Positions 45,390 through 56,549 of a stretch of 64,000 nt of DNA are shown here, in pieces. The DNA is from Cervus elaphus (lineage: Eukaryota > Chordata > Mammalia > Artiodactyla > Cervidae). The position numbers and the translations under genes are program-made. The stretch's first letter is position 1; each line of letters begins with the position of its first letter. The stretch spans positions 126,949,669 through 127,013,668 of the forward strand of contig NC_057819.1 of the NCBI RefSeq assembly GCF_910594005.1, read 5' to 3'. A model generated the notes under the pieces. It saw only the letters and a program-made list of their open reading frames with translations, made no database searches and was not told where the DNA came from.

Positions 45390-45550
45390 GCCGCCCCGCC
45401 TTCTCTTTATTTCACCCATTCCCCCTGCTCCACCATCCGCTGGGAATCACCATCTCCCTTCAGACCAAGCGAAGCAGGGGGACGGCAGGGCAGAGAAGGG
45501 GACCGACCGGGGATTGGGTAGGAGCCCCTGACCATGGGCTCCCCGGGGGG
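45390..45550 (-). other. AANAT: AANAT copy 2 3'UTR with AATAAA
   Basis: The reverse-strand AATAAA is at 45411-45406, the same context as copy 1. Confidence 0.75.
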
Positions 45551-45856
45551 TCAGCGGTCACTGTTCCGGCGCAGGGCGGCGTGGCCCCGCAGGGAGCAGT
45601 GCATCTCCGTGAAGGTCAGCGAGCCCACGACGATGGCACATGGGCCCGCGGGATGGAAGCCGAACTTCTGGTAGAAGGGCACCAGCGCGTCCTCGCACAT
45701 GAGCACGGCCCTGCGCACGGCCGGCTGGCCGCCCACGTGGTGCAGGTAGCGCCAGAGCAGGACGGAGCCCTTGCCCTGCCGCCGGAAGGTGCGGTGCACG
45801 GCCAGCACGTGCAGGTGGGCGGTGCGCCCCCCGGGCCTGTGCAGCGTCAGTGACTC
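45551..45856 (-). CDS. AANAT: AANAT copy 2, last exon
   Basis: Six base differences from copy 1 give three residue changes (R170K next to the FGF strand, T199A, P207R). TGA at 45553-45551. Confidence 0.94.
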   Translation of the reverse strand, partial: ESLTLHRPGGRTAHLHVLAVHRTFRRQGKGSVLLWRYLHHVGGQPAVRRAVLMCEDALVPFYQKFGFHPAGPCAIVVGSLTFTEMHCSLRGHAALRRNSDR

Positions 45857-46807
45857 CTGGGGCGAGAGACGGACACGAGTCAGGGTCACCTCTGTGCACC
45901 CCAACACCGCCCGCGCTGGGCCAGGAGCAGCCGCCCCCGAGAGTCTCCAATCAGGCCCCCTTCTACCCAGATTAGGAGCTATGACCCCAGCCCCTTTGTG
46001 GCCCCTTTCATGAGGGTCTTGAGGCCCTGAAGGACTGGGCTGTCTTGCCAGGAGAGGACCCACCGTGAGCTCCTGTGTTGGATCTGGAGGAAGACATCCC
46101 AGCCTCCCGCTCCTCCCCCACCTTCTGCCTCCATGGGAAGTGGTGGCCTCTTTTCCTGAGGCCTTCCCGGGACAGGGCAGGTCACCCCATCCTCACCTGA
46201 GTAAGTCTCTCCTCATCCCACAGGGAGCCGATGATGAAGGCCACGAGGCGGCCCTCCACGAACCAGCCCAGGGACAGCTCGGGACACAGGGTCAGGAAGT
46301 GCCGGACCTCACCCAGATTCAGGGGGCAGTTGCCGGAGACAGAGACGAAAGCTGCATCAGGAAGCACGAGTGGGTGACCCCCCCGTCCACTGAGCATCTT
46401 CTCAGATGCTGGGTGGGCTCCCCGGGTCCCCAAGCCTCCCCTGGGAAGCATAGGATTCAGGGCTGCTCTTCCTCCCACTCGCCTGAAGCACACATGTGCT
46501 CCTGCACACGCACAGAAACACACCATCAGATACTCTGGGGGCCCGTCCGCCAAGGACAGGGGACTCCAGGGTCTTCTCCCCAAGGGCAACGGCGGCAGAG
46601 TTCAGCAGAGTCCCAGACCCTGGGGGGCCGGGGGTGCTGCTCACCCTCTCGCTCAATCTCAAACACGCCGGCAGCGTCCTCTGGGGTGAGGCAGCGAAAC
46701 TCGTTGGCGGGGAGTGTGTGGCGCCGCTGGCGGCCTGGGGACCCTGGGATGCCAGACGTCAGGTACAGAGCCGAGGGCTTCAGGCAATGGACGCTCAGCA
46801 TGGACAT
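45551..46807 (-). CDS. AANAT: Serotonin N-acetyltransferase, copy 2 (207 aa)
   Basis: This is a second complete AANAT gene. Minus-strand exons are 46807-46645 (163 nt), 46351-46197 (155 nt) and 45856-45551 (306 nt), the same sizes, phases and splice sites as copy 1. The product is 207 aa with H120, H122, Y168, RRQGKGS, RRHT31 and RRNS205 all intact. It differs from copy 1 at nine residues: T3M, I6V, H15Y, P16L, P17T, C26R, R170K, T199A and P207R (copy 1 to copy 2). The coding sequence differs at 16 of 624 bases by eye count. Nothing suggests a pseudogene. R26 and R207 match the residues I recall from other ruminant AANATs, so this copy may be the more ancestral one (inference). Confidence 0.94.
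46197..46351 (-). CDS. AANAT: AANAT copy 2, second coding exon
   Basis: It differs from copy 1 at two bases, both silent. Confidence 0.94.
46645..46807 (-). CDS. AANAT: AANAT copy 2, first coding exon
   Basis: ATG is at 46807; a second in-frame ATG lies two codons on (M3). The acceptor (AACAG|GTG) and donor match copy 1. Six of the nine residue differences between copies fall in its first 26 codons. Confidence 0.93.
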
Positions 46808-47233
46808 CCTGGATGCGGCTGCCACCCAGGGGGTCCCCAGCTTCAGAAGTGGCCCCTGTGACGAGGAGGGTCCCTCCACACCTGTTGGAGAGGGGTGATG
46901 GTCAGGGGGCTGGTCCTCATCTCCCAAGGGGCCATCCAGGGCGATGACGCATCTTGCCTGTCTTGTAGGGGACCTGAAGGGGGGAGTCTGGGCGCTAGGG
47001 CATCAATTCCTCCTGCCCTGTGCCTGCTCACAGGCTGCCTGGGCCCCTTTCTCACTCCCTGACCCCCTGTTGATACGCAGTTCTTAGGGGCGGCCGTCCC
47101 TCCCTTACAACGCCCAGGAGCTGCATGTTGCCCTGCCTGCCCTCTGCCTCCTTCTCTGCCCCCATCTCCAAGCCCCAGGCATGGGACTCCTGCTCTCAAA
47201 TTCTGGGAGCCCAGGGTCCAGGGTTCCACTTAC

Positions 47234-47350
47234 CAGGACTCCTGTGTTGCAGAAGCTGTAATGTTCCCCCCTCAGAGCCACCACTCCGGGGGCTGTCCAC
47301 AGCCTCAGAACCAGAAAAATCCAGACACTTGTGATGTTGATCTCAGAGAT
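47234..47350 (-). other. AANAT: Probable noncoding first exon of AANAT copy 2
   Basis: Donor CCTG|GTAAGTGGA ends at 47234, matching the copy 1 donor. The start site is undefined. Confidence 0.45.
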
Positions 47351-47353
47351 TTC

Positions 47354-47490
47354 TAATCCCCTGCCTGCCCCACCCCCACGTTGCAGGCAGATGCAGCCAG
47401 CAGGGCTCTGCCCCCCCATCCCACCGAGCCGAGCCCTGTCCCTGCGGGCTGAGGCTGAAACCTCAGATGGCACGTGGATGTGGAGGATTA
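47354..47490 (-). promoter_or_regulatory. AANAT: Candidate pineal promoter elements of AANAT copy 2
   Basis: A TAATCC lies at 47,354-47,359 (plus orientation), a second TAATCC in minus orientation at 47,485-47,490, and a perfect E-box CACGTG at 47,471-47,476. CRX/OTX sites and CLOCK/BMAL1-type E-boxes are known Aanat control elements in other mammals. Only the 47,485 element has an intact counterpart in copy 1. Confidence 0.4.
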
Positions 47491-47714
47491 CAGTGGCTGG
47501 CTGAGGCCCCAGGGTGTGGGGGGATGAGCACGGGGCTAAGCCTCGTGGGTCCAGTCTAATCCGTGTCCTGGCGCCAGCTGACTGGCACAGGCATTCACGC
47601 TCTGTCCCCTGGGCAAGCCGGTTTCTGAGGGTCCTCCCAGCTCTGGCAGCCCGAGCGTGCCATCATTTAGAGGACTTGCTCAGTGGTTAATCAGAACTGC
47701 AGAACCAGAGGCAA

Positions 47715-48815
47715 GAGGACAAGGCTGGGTATGGGATGCAAAGTCAACATCATCAGATGTCTCCGTGTGGGGACACTGGCTCGGGGGCTGCGTCCCAGGC
47801 CCCTGATGATGGGGTTCTAGTCTCTATGGCACGGACTCCCTCCAGCACCAGCCCCCTTGAGAGGGTCCTGCAATCACGGCTCCCCCGTCTCTGACTCAGC
47901 TCACCTCTCGCTTCTTCTCCCTAATTGCTCCCCTTTAGGGGTCCCATTGTCACCTATTCCACCAGGTCTCCTTTGGGGCCTCCCAGCCTACAAGACAGGG
48001 CTACACGCGTCTGGTACCAGCTGTGGCTGCCCTCCAGGTCTCTCCCACAGGCTCTGTGGTCCCAGGCAGATCCTTGGCAGTGGTGGGCTCCTGCTCCAGA
48101 ACATTCTATGACGGTGGAACCAGGATGTCAAGGGCACGTGGAGAACCCCAGAGGGCCATGGGACCTGACTGCCCACCTGCCCAGCAGAGCCTCCCTCTGA
48201 GCCAGCTGAGCCCCCACCCCACTAATGCTCTGTAGCAGTGAGATGACCAGAACAGACAGCTGTCCACACGACGGAGTGGACATCGGAGTCTCAGTATAGG
48301 AAAGACATTCTGAGGGGCTGTGTGTCCCCAAAGGGATGCTGGGACTGAGCTGGGGGATGTTCTCTCTGGGTGGAGTTGGGGGAGGGGCGCAGGATGAGCC
48401 ATTAACAGGAAGAAAGGTGAGGAGACAGCAGACCCCAGATCAGGACACATCCCAGAACCCAAGTACTGGACAATCAGCAGCATCTCCTGCAGCCAAGCAT
48501 GAAGACAGGAGCTCAGATTCTGCTAACAAGGACACCCCCAATGACCTTGACGAGTCCTTCCAGGAGAGAGGGGTGGAGGAGGGTGGGGACAGAGGCAGAG
48601 GCAGCCGCGGGGCAGAGGGCACTGGCGAAAGATATAATGACCCGCCGGCACGGCCAGGGCCTGAAGCCTCCCCTCACCCAGTCCCCCCCCACCCCCAGCA
48701 GAGAGCCTACCGCAGCTCAGCTGCACCTGGAGGGCCTGGCTCAGGGTGGGCCGCACCTGCTCCCCGCCACCGCCACCGTGTGACTGCTGCCCGGTTCCCA
48801 CTGCAGGACCCCGGG
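47715..48815. repeat. Downstream flank block of duplication unit 2
   Basis: Counterpart of 42,010-43,160. A 207-codon open frame at 48,336-48,959 overlaps it but is not conserved in the first copy, so I do not call a gene. Confidence 0.7.
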
Positions 48816-49077
48816 GAATCACCCGGGGGCGACCAAAAGGTGGGACCCATGACAAACTCCAGTGATGCCTCTGAGACACCAGTGTTCCCACCAGAGCAAC
48901 TGAAAGGCCCAGACAGGCAAGGAAGACAGCGCTCAGTTCAGGCACTGGTGAAACTTTAAGAGTTGCATTTCTTGGTGGTTTTGAGGGTGGCACCCTTCTC
49001 TCATTCTTCCCCTGCACTTAAGATCTGCCCTGCACGGCGGGCACGGAGCACATTTTGCCTAATCACATTTACCTTGC

Positions 49078-49285
49078 CAGCCTTCCCAGGTGGCGCCGTG
49101 GTAAAGAATCCGCCTGCCGATGTAGGAGAGGCGGGTTCGATCCCTGGGTCAGGAAGATCCCCTGGAGGAGGAAATGGCTACCCATGGCAATCTTCTTGCC
49201 TGGAGAATCCCATGAACAGAGAAGCCTGGCGGGCTACAGCCCATGGGGTTGTAAAGGGTCGGGCACGACTGAGTGACTAAGCAAA
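49078..49285 (+). mobile_element. Bov-tA/Bov-A2-type SINE
   Basis: GTAAAGAATCCGCCTGCC head, box-B GGGTTCGATCCC, and GGGCACGACTGAGTGACTAA end. Confidence 0.85.
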
Positions 49286-49977
49286 AATTGACGTTTCCCA
49301 CCTTAATCTGTCACTAGCAGGTTCTCCAGGGGATGGAGACCGAGATGGAGAATTGCGTGCAGGAGGTTCACTGGGCAAGCTCCCAGCAGCTTATAAACCC
49401 CTGGAAAACAGAGATTGCCCTGAATGTGTGGCAGCGAGAGATACATAGACTAGGATTCTATCAGCTAGGTGTTGATTCTTCTGCTGGTGAGGATGACACT
49501 TAGCTCGACTTCCTGTGGATTTCTTTTGAAGCCTCCTTTGGATAGATAGGCTGAATGTGGGCCTGTCCTTCTTTAGGGTTTTCAGTATCTGCCATGGCAC
49601 ACAGTTTCCTCAGGAACCTTCCAGACCTTTCTGGAATGGAGGTGTCAAAAGCAGAGAGAGATCGCCACCTCCTGGAGAAAGAAGGGACCTACAGCTCCCC
49701 AAGGATCTGGAGCCCAGCTGGCCAACAGAAAGAGCCTGGGAGCCCGGGCCCCATAGGTGATTTTCAGTTTTCTAGTAAACACATGAGAAGATGCCAAAAG
49801 GAACAGGTTAACTCGATTTTAGTAAGATATTGTAGTTAACCCAGTAGATAGAAAGTATGGTCGACAGTAACCAATATAAAATTATTACACATATTTCATA
49901 TTCTGTTTTTTTCCTTTTTATACTGTTTGTATCTTGATGCAATAAAATATCCTGAATTATAAAAAAAGAGTACAAAG

Positions 49978-50010
49978 TTGTGGTACGGTGTGGTATGGTG
50001 TGGTACGGTG
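49978..50010 (+). repeat. Short GTGTGGTACG-type tandem repeat
   Basis: Three imperfect 10-bp units (TGTGGTACGG/TGTGGTATGG) are followed by a fragment. Confidence 0.8.
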
Positions 50011-50209
50011 CCAATTATATGTGAATCTATATTTGAGGACCCTTTTGTTTTAAAAAAAATTTATTGTTTCTATATTATATGATTATATATTATAGAACAA
50101 ATACAAAATACAGATGAAGGATGACAAAAAGGTCGTGTGTATTTTACATTTACAGCACATGTCAGTTCAGACCAGCCAATTTTTAAATGATGCCTAAGTA
50201 ACTTTATTT

Positions 50210-50985
50210 ATTTATAAAATATTTATTTATTTGGCTTCTCCAAGTTTTAGCTGCAGCATGGAGACTCTTAGTTGTGGCATGTGGGATCTAGTTCCCTGGA
50301 CCAGGGATTAAGCCCAGGTCACCTGAATTGGGGGCACCAAGTCTTAGACACTGGACCACCAGGGAAGCCCAAGATCAGCCCCATTTCAAGTGCTCAAGAG
50401 CCACATGTGCTTAGGGGCTACTGCAGAGGGCAGCCCAGATCTAGAGACTAAAGTTTAATGAGACAGCAAAATCTTGGGGAAGGGGCAGCACATATGTATG
50501 TGTGTACATGTGGGTATACACGTGCATATGTATGTGTGTGTGTGTAGGGTGAGTGTGCCTGAGTGGGGTGTATGTCTAGGAAAAATGGAGAACTGGGGAC
50601 TTGAGCAAAGACAGAGGTGTCCAGTGACCTGCTGGCATATTCGGGGCCTTTGAGAGAGGTTGGCTTGTTTTGTTATCATTCAACATAGATAATTTTTTTT
50701 AATTGAAGTATAGTTGATTTACAATGTTATGCTCATTTCCACTGCACAGCAAACTGATTCAGTTATACATAGATATACATTCTTTTTCATATTCTTTTCC
50801 ATTATGGTTTATTATAGGGTATTGAATATAGTTCCCTAGGCTATACAATAGGACTGTTTTTTATCCATTCTATATGTAGGAGTTTGCACCTGCTGACCCC
50901 AAACTCCCAATCCATCCTCCTGCCCCTCAGCAACCACAAGCCTGTTCATTCTCTATGTCTGTGAGTTTGTTTCGTAACAAAACTC
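50210..50985 (-). mobile_element. Reversed tRNA-derived SINE and reversed L1 3' end
   Basis: 50,210-50,375 ends GGACCACCAGGGAAGCCC (SINE). 50,690-50,985 opens with poly-T and continues AATTGAAGTATAGTTGATTT, the ruminant L1 3' UTR in reverse. Between them lies unique DNA with a (TG)n-like run near 50,525-50,545. Confidence 0.8.
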
Positions 50986-52384
50986 CTTTGAGCACCTACT
51001 ACAAATCAGATCTGTGCTAGATGCTGGAATACAAAGGTACAAAGAAGACACAGTCCCACAGGAGAGACAGGCATGCAAACAAATGGTCCTAATAGAGTGA
51101 AATAAATGCAATCAGGCAAGTATAACTAGGTAAGTGGAGGAATAAGTGGGCACAAGGGGGCCCTTAGAAGACGTCATAAGATGAAAAGGAGTTCTTTACG
51201 CAAAACCATGGGCTGAAGTAGAGGAATAAAAAATGACAAGCAAAAGCACAGAGGCACCGGAAAGGCAGGATAGTGGTGTGAGCAGCTGAGGCTGCAGCAT
51301 AGAGGGTGTGTACTGGGTGCAGAGGTGGAAGTCATGATGGGAGGCAGCTGGGAGGAATTAATGAAGGAATTCATGAAGGGCCCCGAGTACCACGCCCTGA
51401 TGGACCATGGAAAGCCACTCGAAGACACTAAGCTGAGAAGTCAGATGGTAGGGTTTACATGTCAGTCGGTGGTGAGGGGGGAGATGAACTAATAGCAGCA
51501 GCTAACGTTGATCAGGCTCCTACAGAGTCCAGGCACGGGCAAAGCATCTCCAATTCTTCATGTCAGTTAAATTCTAACAGCCTTATCTAGTAGGTATTGC
51601 TATCATTCCCAAATGAAACCAAAGCTCAGAGAAGTAAAATGAGTTGTCCAAGGTCGCATAGTGAGTCAGCAGCAACACAAGCTTCAAACCCAAGTTCATT
51701 TAACTCCAGAACCTCAGCCTTAACCACTGCACCATACCATCACCCCAGCCCCATCCGACCCATCCTGTGAAGCAGCCAGGGGCTATTTGCGTGTGAAAAG
51801 GGAGGGCAGAGGGACAGTGTTCTGGGCTTAGCTGACTTAGGGAGCTCCATATCAATGGTTGACCCTCAGGTGGCCAACTTGGTACCCAGGTAAGTGTCCC
51901 TGCCATTAACCTGGATGAAGACTCCGGGAGAAGGAAGGGGTTTTAGGGAGAAGATGCCACTTTGCACCCATGGCTGGTCATCCAGGAAGCGCCCATGCTT
52001 TGGTGGTGGGGCTTTGGTGGTGAAGAGCATGGCACGGTTAAGCCACAGCAGCCCTGTTCCTGTTCTGCAAGCTGGCAGATCTTCTGTCCTCAGGCCCTGA
52101 ATCCTCAGGAAGGAGGGACGCAGGATGAGCCTGCCAATCCTGGGCTCTCACTCACAGCTCACCCTTTCCACTGTCGCCCCCAGCACAAAGGGTTTCACCC
52201 AGTGGACTGCAACCCATCCTCATGGTCAGGAGTGAGAATGACGAAAGACCAGCTGCTCCGGGTCTTCATTCTGATTGTACTGCAGGGTGACCTTGGGCAT
52301 GTTCCGCAGTTAGTTCACCCAGGGTATCAAAGCAAGAAGGCTTGAGGCTCCAGGAACAAGAAGAGCCTTTAAAGATTTATTTTT

Positions 52385-53015
52385 AAGATGGTACTGATGA
52401 ACCTCTGGAGGAGGAAATGGCAACCCGCTCCAGTATTCCTGCTGGGAGAATTTCATGGACGGAGGAGCCTGACAGGCTATAGTCCATAGGGTCACAGAAT
52501 CGGACACGACTGAGTGACTAACACATACACACACCCCAATCTGCAGGGCAGCAATGGAGACGCAGACATAGAGAACAGACTTGTGGATACAGCAGGGGAA
52601 GGAGAGGATGGGGACGAATGGAGAAAGTAACAGGAAACATAAACACTACCAAATGTAAAACAGACAGCCAGTGGGAATTTGCTGTGACACAGGGAACTCA
52701 AACCAGGGCTCTGTGACAACGTAGAGCGGTGGGATGGGGCGGGAGATAGGAAGGAGACCCAGGAGGGAAGGGACATATGAATACTTATGGCTGATGCATG
52801 TTGATGTATGGCAGAAACCAACACAATATTGCAAATCAATTATCCTTCAATTAAAAATAAATTTAAAAAAACCTTTTTTGACTGCACGGGGTCTTTGTTG
52901 CAGCACGTAGGCTTAGTTGCCCTGCAGGGTGTCAGATCTTACTTCCCCAAATAGGGATCAAACCCACATCCCTTGTACTGGAAAGCAAATACTTAACCAC
53001 TGGGCCACCAGAGAA
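52385..53015. mobile_element. Bov-A fragment, L1 3' end and reversed tRNA-derived SINE
   Basis: 52,385-52,530 is a Bov-A body (plus). 52,795-52,870 is an L1 3' end (AATTATCCTTCAATTAAAAA, plus). 52,872-53,015 is a reversed tRNA-derived SINE ending GGCCACCAGAGAAGTG. Confidence 0.75.
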
Positions 53016-53644
53016 GTGTGAAGAGCCTAAGATTCTACAGCAAGCCACTGGTGGACCTCAAAGGCATTTCTCCAACCAGCCACTGATGGTGTGGGAGGGG
53101 TCCCCAGGGCCACACCCTTCCTGCCCCGCCTTTCCCAACCAAAGACCCCAGTGCTGCAGGCAGCCTAGAGCTCCCAAACACTCACTGCAAGGTGGGAGGG
53201 CCCTCTCTGGGCCCATCTGGATTTCCTCCTACGAGGAGGTTTGGAGAGGTCAGGCAGGGTAGGGCTCCGGCAGGGGGCAGCGTGGGGCTCACGCTCACTT
53301 GAAGGTTTCTGGAGAGGCGGCCATGGCCGGTTAAGACAGGGAAAGACACAGCCTGCTTCACAGGGATTTGTTCACTGGGCTGCCAGGCCCATTGCCTCCT
53401 GCACCCAGCCAGCCCCTTAGCAAGGGGAGTGGCCAGGCTGGCTAAGTTTCCAGCAGCACATTCGTAAATTAGCAAAATTCTCCTGAGAATTATCTCTATT
53501 CTCCATGAAGGGCTAAGTATTGGGGTTACGAGAGAATGGGGATTCTCTGCTGGGGAATACAGGTCTGTTTTATTTTATGTTTTTCCCCATTCAACAATAA
53601 TGAAAATAAAAATCAGGCAGTCACTTCCATCCAGGATCATCCCC

Positions 53645-53925
53645 ACTGCTGCTGCTGCTAAGTCACTTCAGTCATGTCCGACTCTGTGCAACCCCATAGA
53701 CGGCAGCCCACCGGGCTCCCCCGTCCCTGGGATTCTCCAGGCAAGAACACTTGAGTGGGTTGCCATTTCCTTCTCCAATGCATGAAAGTGAAAAGTGAAA
53801 GCAAAGTCGCTCAGTTGTGTCTGACTCTTAGTGACCCCATGGACTGCGGCCTACCAGACTCCTCCATCCATGGGATTTTCCAGGCCAGAGTACTAGAGTA
53901 GGGTGTCATTGCCTTCTCCCCCTAC
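53645..53925 (-). mobile_element. Full dimeric Bov-A2 SINE
   Basis: It opens TGCTGCTGCTGCTAAGTCAC, has the GAAAGTGAAAAGTGAAAG linker at the middle and ends in GCCTTCTCC, all in reverse orientation. Confidence 0.85.
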
Positions 53926-54804
53926 TAGCCAGCCTGGAAGTGCAAGAGACTATGGCTGGGGGCTTGGGGTTTGGGAAGGAGTCAAGTCTCACACCTTGTT
54001 CGGAGCATCTCAGGGCTGAGTGAGGTCACTGAAGGTCACTAGGAGGTGGGGAGGGATGTACTGAGCTTCTCTTTGGAAAAGGGCTCAGATGCAGCTCAAA
54101 CTGCGGGCGATAGATAGGGCTTTGAGATAGCACAGGCAGGCGGGGGCCAGAGAGGGCTGCTCTCCCCACCCCAGCTTCAACTCCTCAGGCATATGGAGGA
54201 GAGGATGGGAAACTGGCCCGATGGAAGTTTGGAACCTCACACCTTTGATATACCCACCAAGATGGTACCATTAATGAGTGCCAGTGCTTACTAGGCACCA
54301 GGTTACACATATAAGTGCAAGGATCCACCAGCTTGAAACAGGTTGAGCAAGGGAGGGATCAGCATTTGAAATCAAGGGCTCTTGCCTACAACCTAGCATG
54401 TTCCTGGTAGTGGTGGGGGAGAGGGGACAGCACAGTCTGGGGTGGTGCTTCACAAAGTGGGGCTGATACTTCCTCCCTCACAGGTTAAATCTATGTAAAG
54501 ATGGGTAATCTATGTAAAACACTTATCATAGTACCTGGCATTAAGTTACAGCTCAATACATGGTAGCTATTATTAGCCATTATTATAAGAAGCTGCAGAA
54601 TAAACATGGCACGTCTTCCTGGAGTGCTAATTTTACTCAACGATTAGGGAGGAAAGGACATTCTTATTATATTAAAACAAACACTGGCATAAGCTGGAGT
54701 AGAGTGCAAAACTCACTTAGATTTTTGACATCAAACAAAGATCTGCCCTGCCCCTTCTAAGGTCTTGCTCACCCCCCATCCCTTGATGGATACAGAGACC
54801 CTGA

Positions 54805-54915
54805 AGGAATTCCCTGGCAGTTAGGACTCTGAGCTTTCACTGCTGAGAGCCAATGTTCAATCCCTGGCTGAGGAACTAACATTCCACAAGCCTGGTGACC
54901 TGGCCAAAAAAAAGA
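54805..54915 (+). mobile_element. tRNA-derived ruminant SINE
   Basis: GGAATTCCCTGGCAGTTAGG head, GTTCAATCCCTGGCTGAGG box, ending in AAAAAAAAGAC. Confidence 0.75.
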
Positions 54916-56549
54916 CAAGACCCTTAACTTGAGTCAGGAAACCTGGGTTCCAACCTGACTCTACCAGTTACTACCTTATTATCTTAAGGCACTGAATTCC
55001 TTGGGCCCTGTTTCTCACTGGTAAAACAGAGTTAATTACACCTGTATCCAGAATTGTGATAACAAATAAGATCATATGAATGTGTCTGCCACAGTGCGGG
55101 TCAATAATAGGTTATCAACAAATGTTAGGTGATCAGGGGCCAAGGAGACAGAGCTAAAGGGACATGGTAGATGGAACAGAAGCTACTATGTCACTGCTAC
55201 TAAGCCTCCCAAGTCTTTATGGGGAAAGGAGTAGGGAACTGTGTCCTTAACAGCAATAATTCCAGATGGATATTCTGCACTGTGGTCTGGGATAGGAAGG
55301 CCATGATATGGGAATTAAGCTTTGTCTCTCCATCATATCCTCATTTCCCCTTAAGTCTTTTTTCCCTATACCTTAGTATGTGAGTTTTCCAAGATATACA
55401 TCCAGAGACATCCATCCCACGCCCAGTATTATATCCATACTCTGTAAGTACTTAACTCAGGGCATCTCAAGTACTCAGGTTGCCACTGCACTTCTTGTGT
55501 GCTCTTTTTTTTTTTAATAAAAAAAAAATGTTTTTCCTTTCATGAATGCTCATAACTTTCCCATGAGTGTAGTTCTATATCCTCGGTAGCCTATAAACTA
55601 CCCAATGCCTTTTTTGAAGAACCTAATACTGAAATACTGACTCATCTTGCTAATTTACCACTGATGGTCTTGCAGAAAATTGTGAAAAAAAATGATTTTA
55701 ACTGAGAAAGGTGAGGGCCATATCTTTAGTATTATCTTGAGTATTGAGAATAATACAGATAATAATCTGTCCTCTGAGAATGTATCTAAATCTTTTGGAA
55801 GTTACTTAGGAGAGACACATCAGTATAATTACTTTTTTTATAATTACTTTTAATATTTTAAAATGGCAATCTGGAGCAGATTGTAAGTCTAAGAATTCTG
55901 CCAGTCTAGAATGCTAGTCTAGGCAGGGGGTTTGAAATATTATAATAATGTAATACTTAAAAAATTCCTTTATTGGGGAACTACACGCCAGGCACTGTTC
56001 TATTTCACTTAATCCTCTCAACTGCCAGATGACAGAGGTACTGCTATTACCTCCCCAATTTTACAGATGAGAAAATTAAGGTGAAAAGAAGTTTATCAGC
56101 TTGCCAACTTTATAAGGTTAGTAAGTGTCTATGCCCAAAATTGGAATCGATGGCTTACACTCTTAATTACCCCTCTCCTTCTTGCCACGCATAAGCCTCA
56201 AGGAGCTTTGAAGTCATCTAAATGAGTTTAAAGCCAAATCACAGAGGCCACTAACACTTGCTTTTGTTTCCGATCTTTCTCTGGGACTCCTTCACCGATT
56301 CCTTGACCAGTCCCTAAGGGGTCATGACCTTCCAGGCTTTGCAAGGAATTCCCTAATGCAGTACTCTAGATACACTCTATATTTACCCTTGATTACAAGC
56401 TGCCTTGGAGTTGCTTTTAAGCTATTTAATGTGTGTATGTTTCGTCTTCCCAACTAGATTGTAAACACCTAGAGGACAGAGGCTGTATCTTGTTCTTTCT
56501 GTATCCCTCCCAGTGCCTAGAACTAGACTGGAGACGTCCAGGGAGCTCG

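Larger units (their letters stand above)
48960..56540. other. Intergenic region between AANAT copy 2 and UBE2O
   Basis: It is AT-richer than the preceding 40 kb. It holds SINEs and L1 pieces (listed), MIR-like patches (about 51,500-51,740; 54,930-55,120; 55,975-56,150) and no recognised gene. Confidence 0.6.

Noticed and set aside
45551..46807. AANAT copy 2 as a processed pseudogene
   Set aside because: It retains both coding-region introns with intact splice sites and flanking DNA, so it arose by genomic duplication.
32790..46950. AANAT copy 2 as a simple assembly duplicate (two alleles placed in tandem)
   Set aside because: The flanks differ by large indels, a private SINE and much base divergence, far beyond normal allelic difference; read depth would still be the decisive check.
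48336..48959. 207-codon open frame after AANAT copy 2
   Set aside because: It is not maintained in the duplicate block at 42.6-43.2 kb; its length equals that of AANAT only by coincidence.
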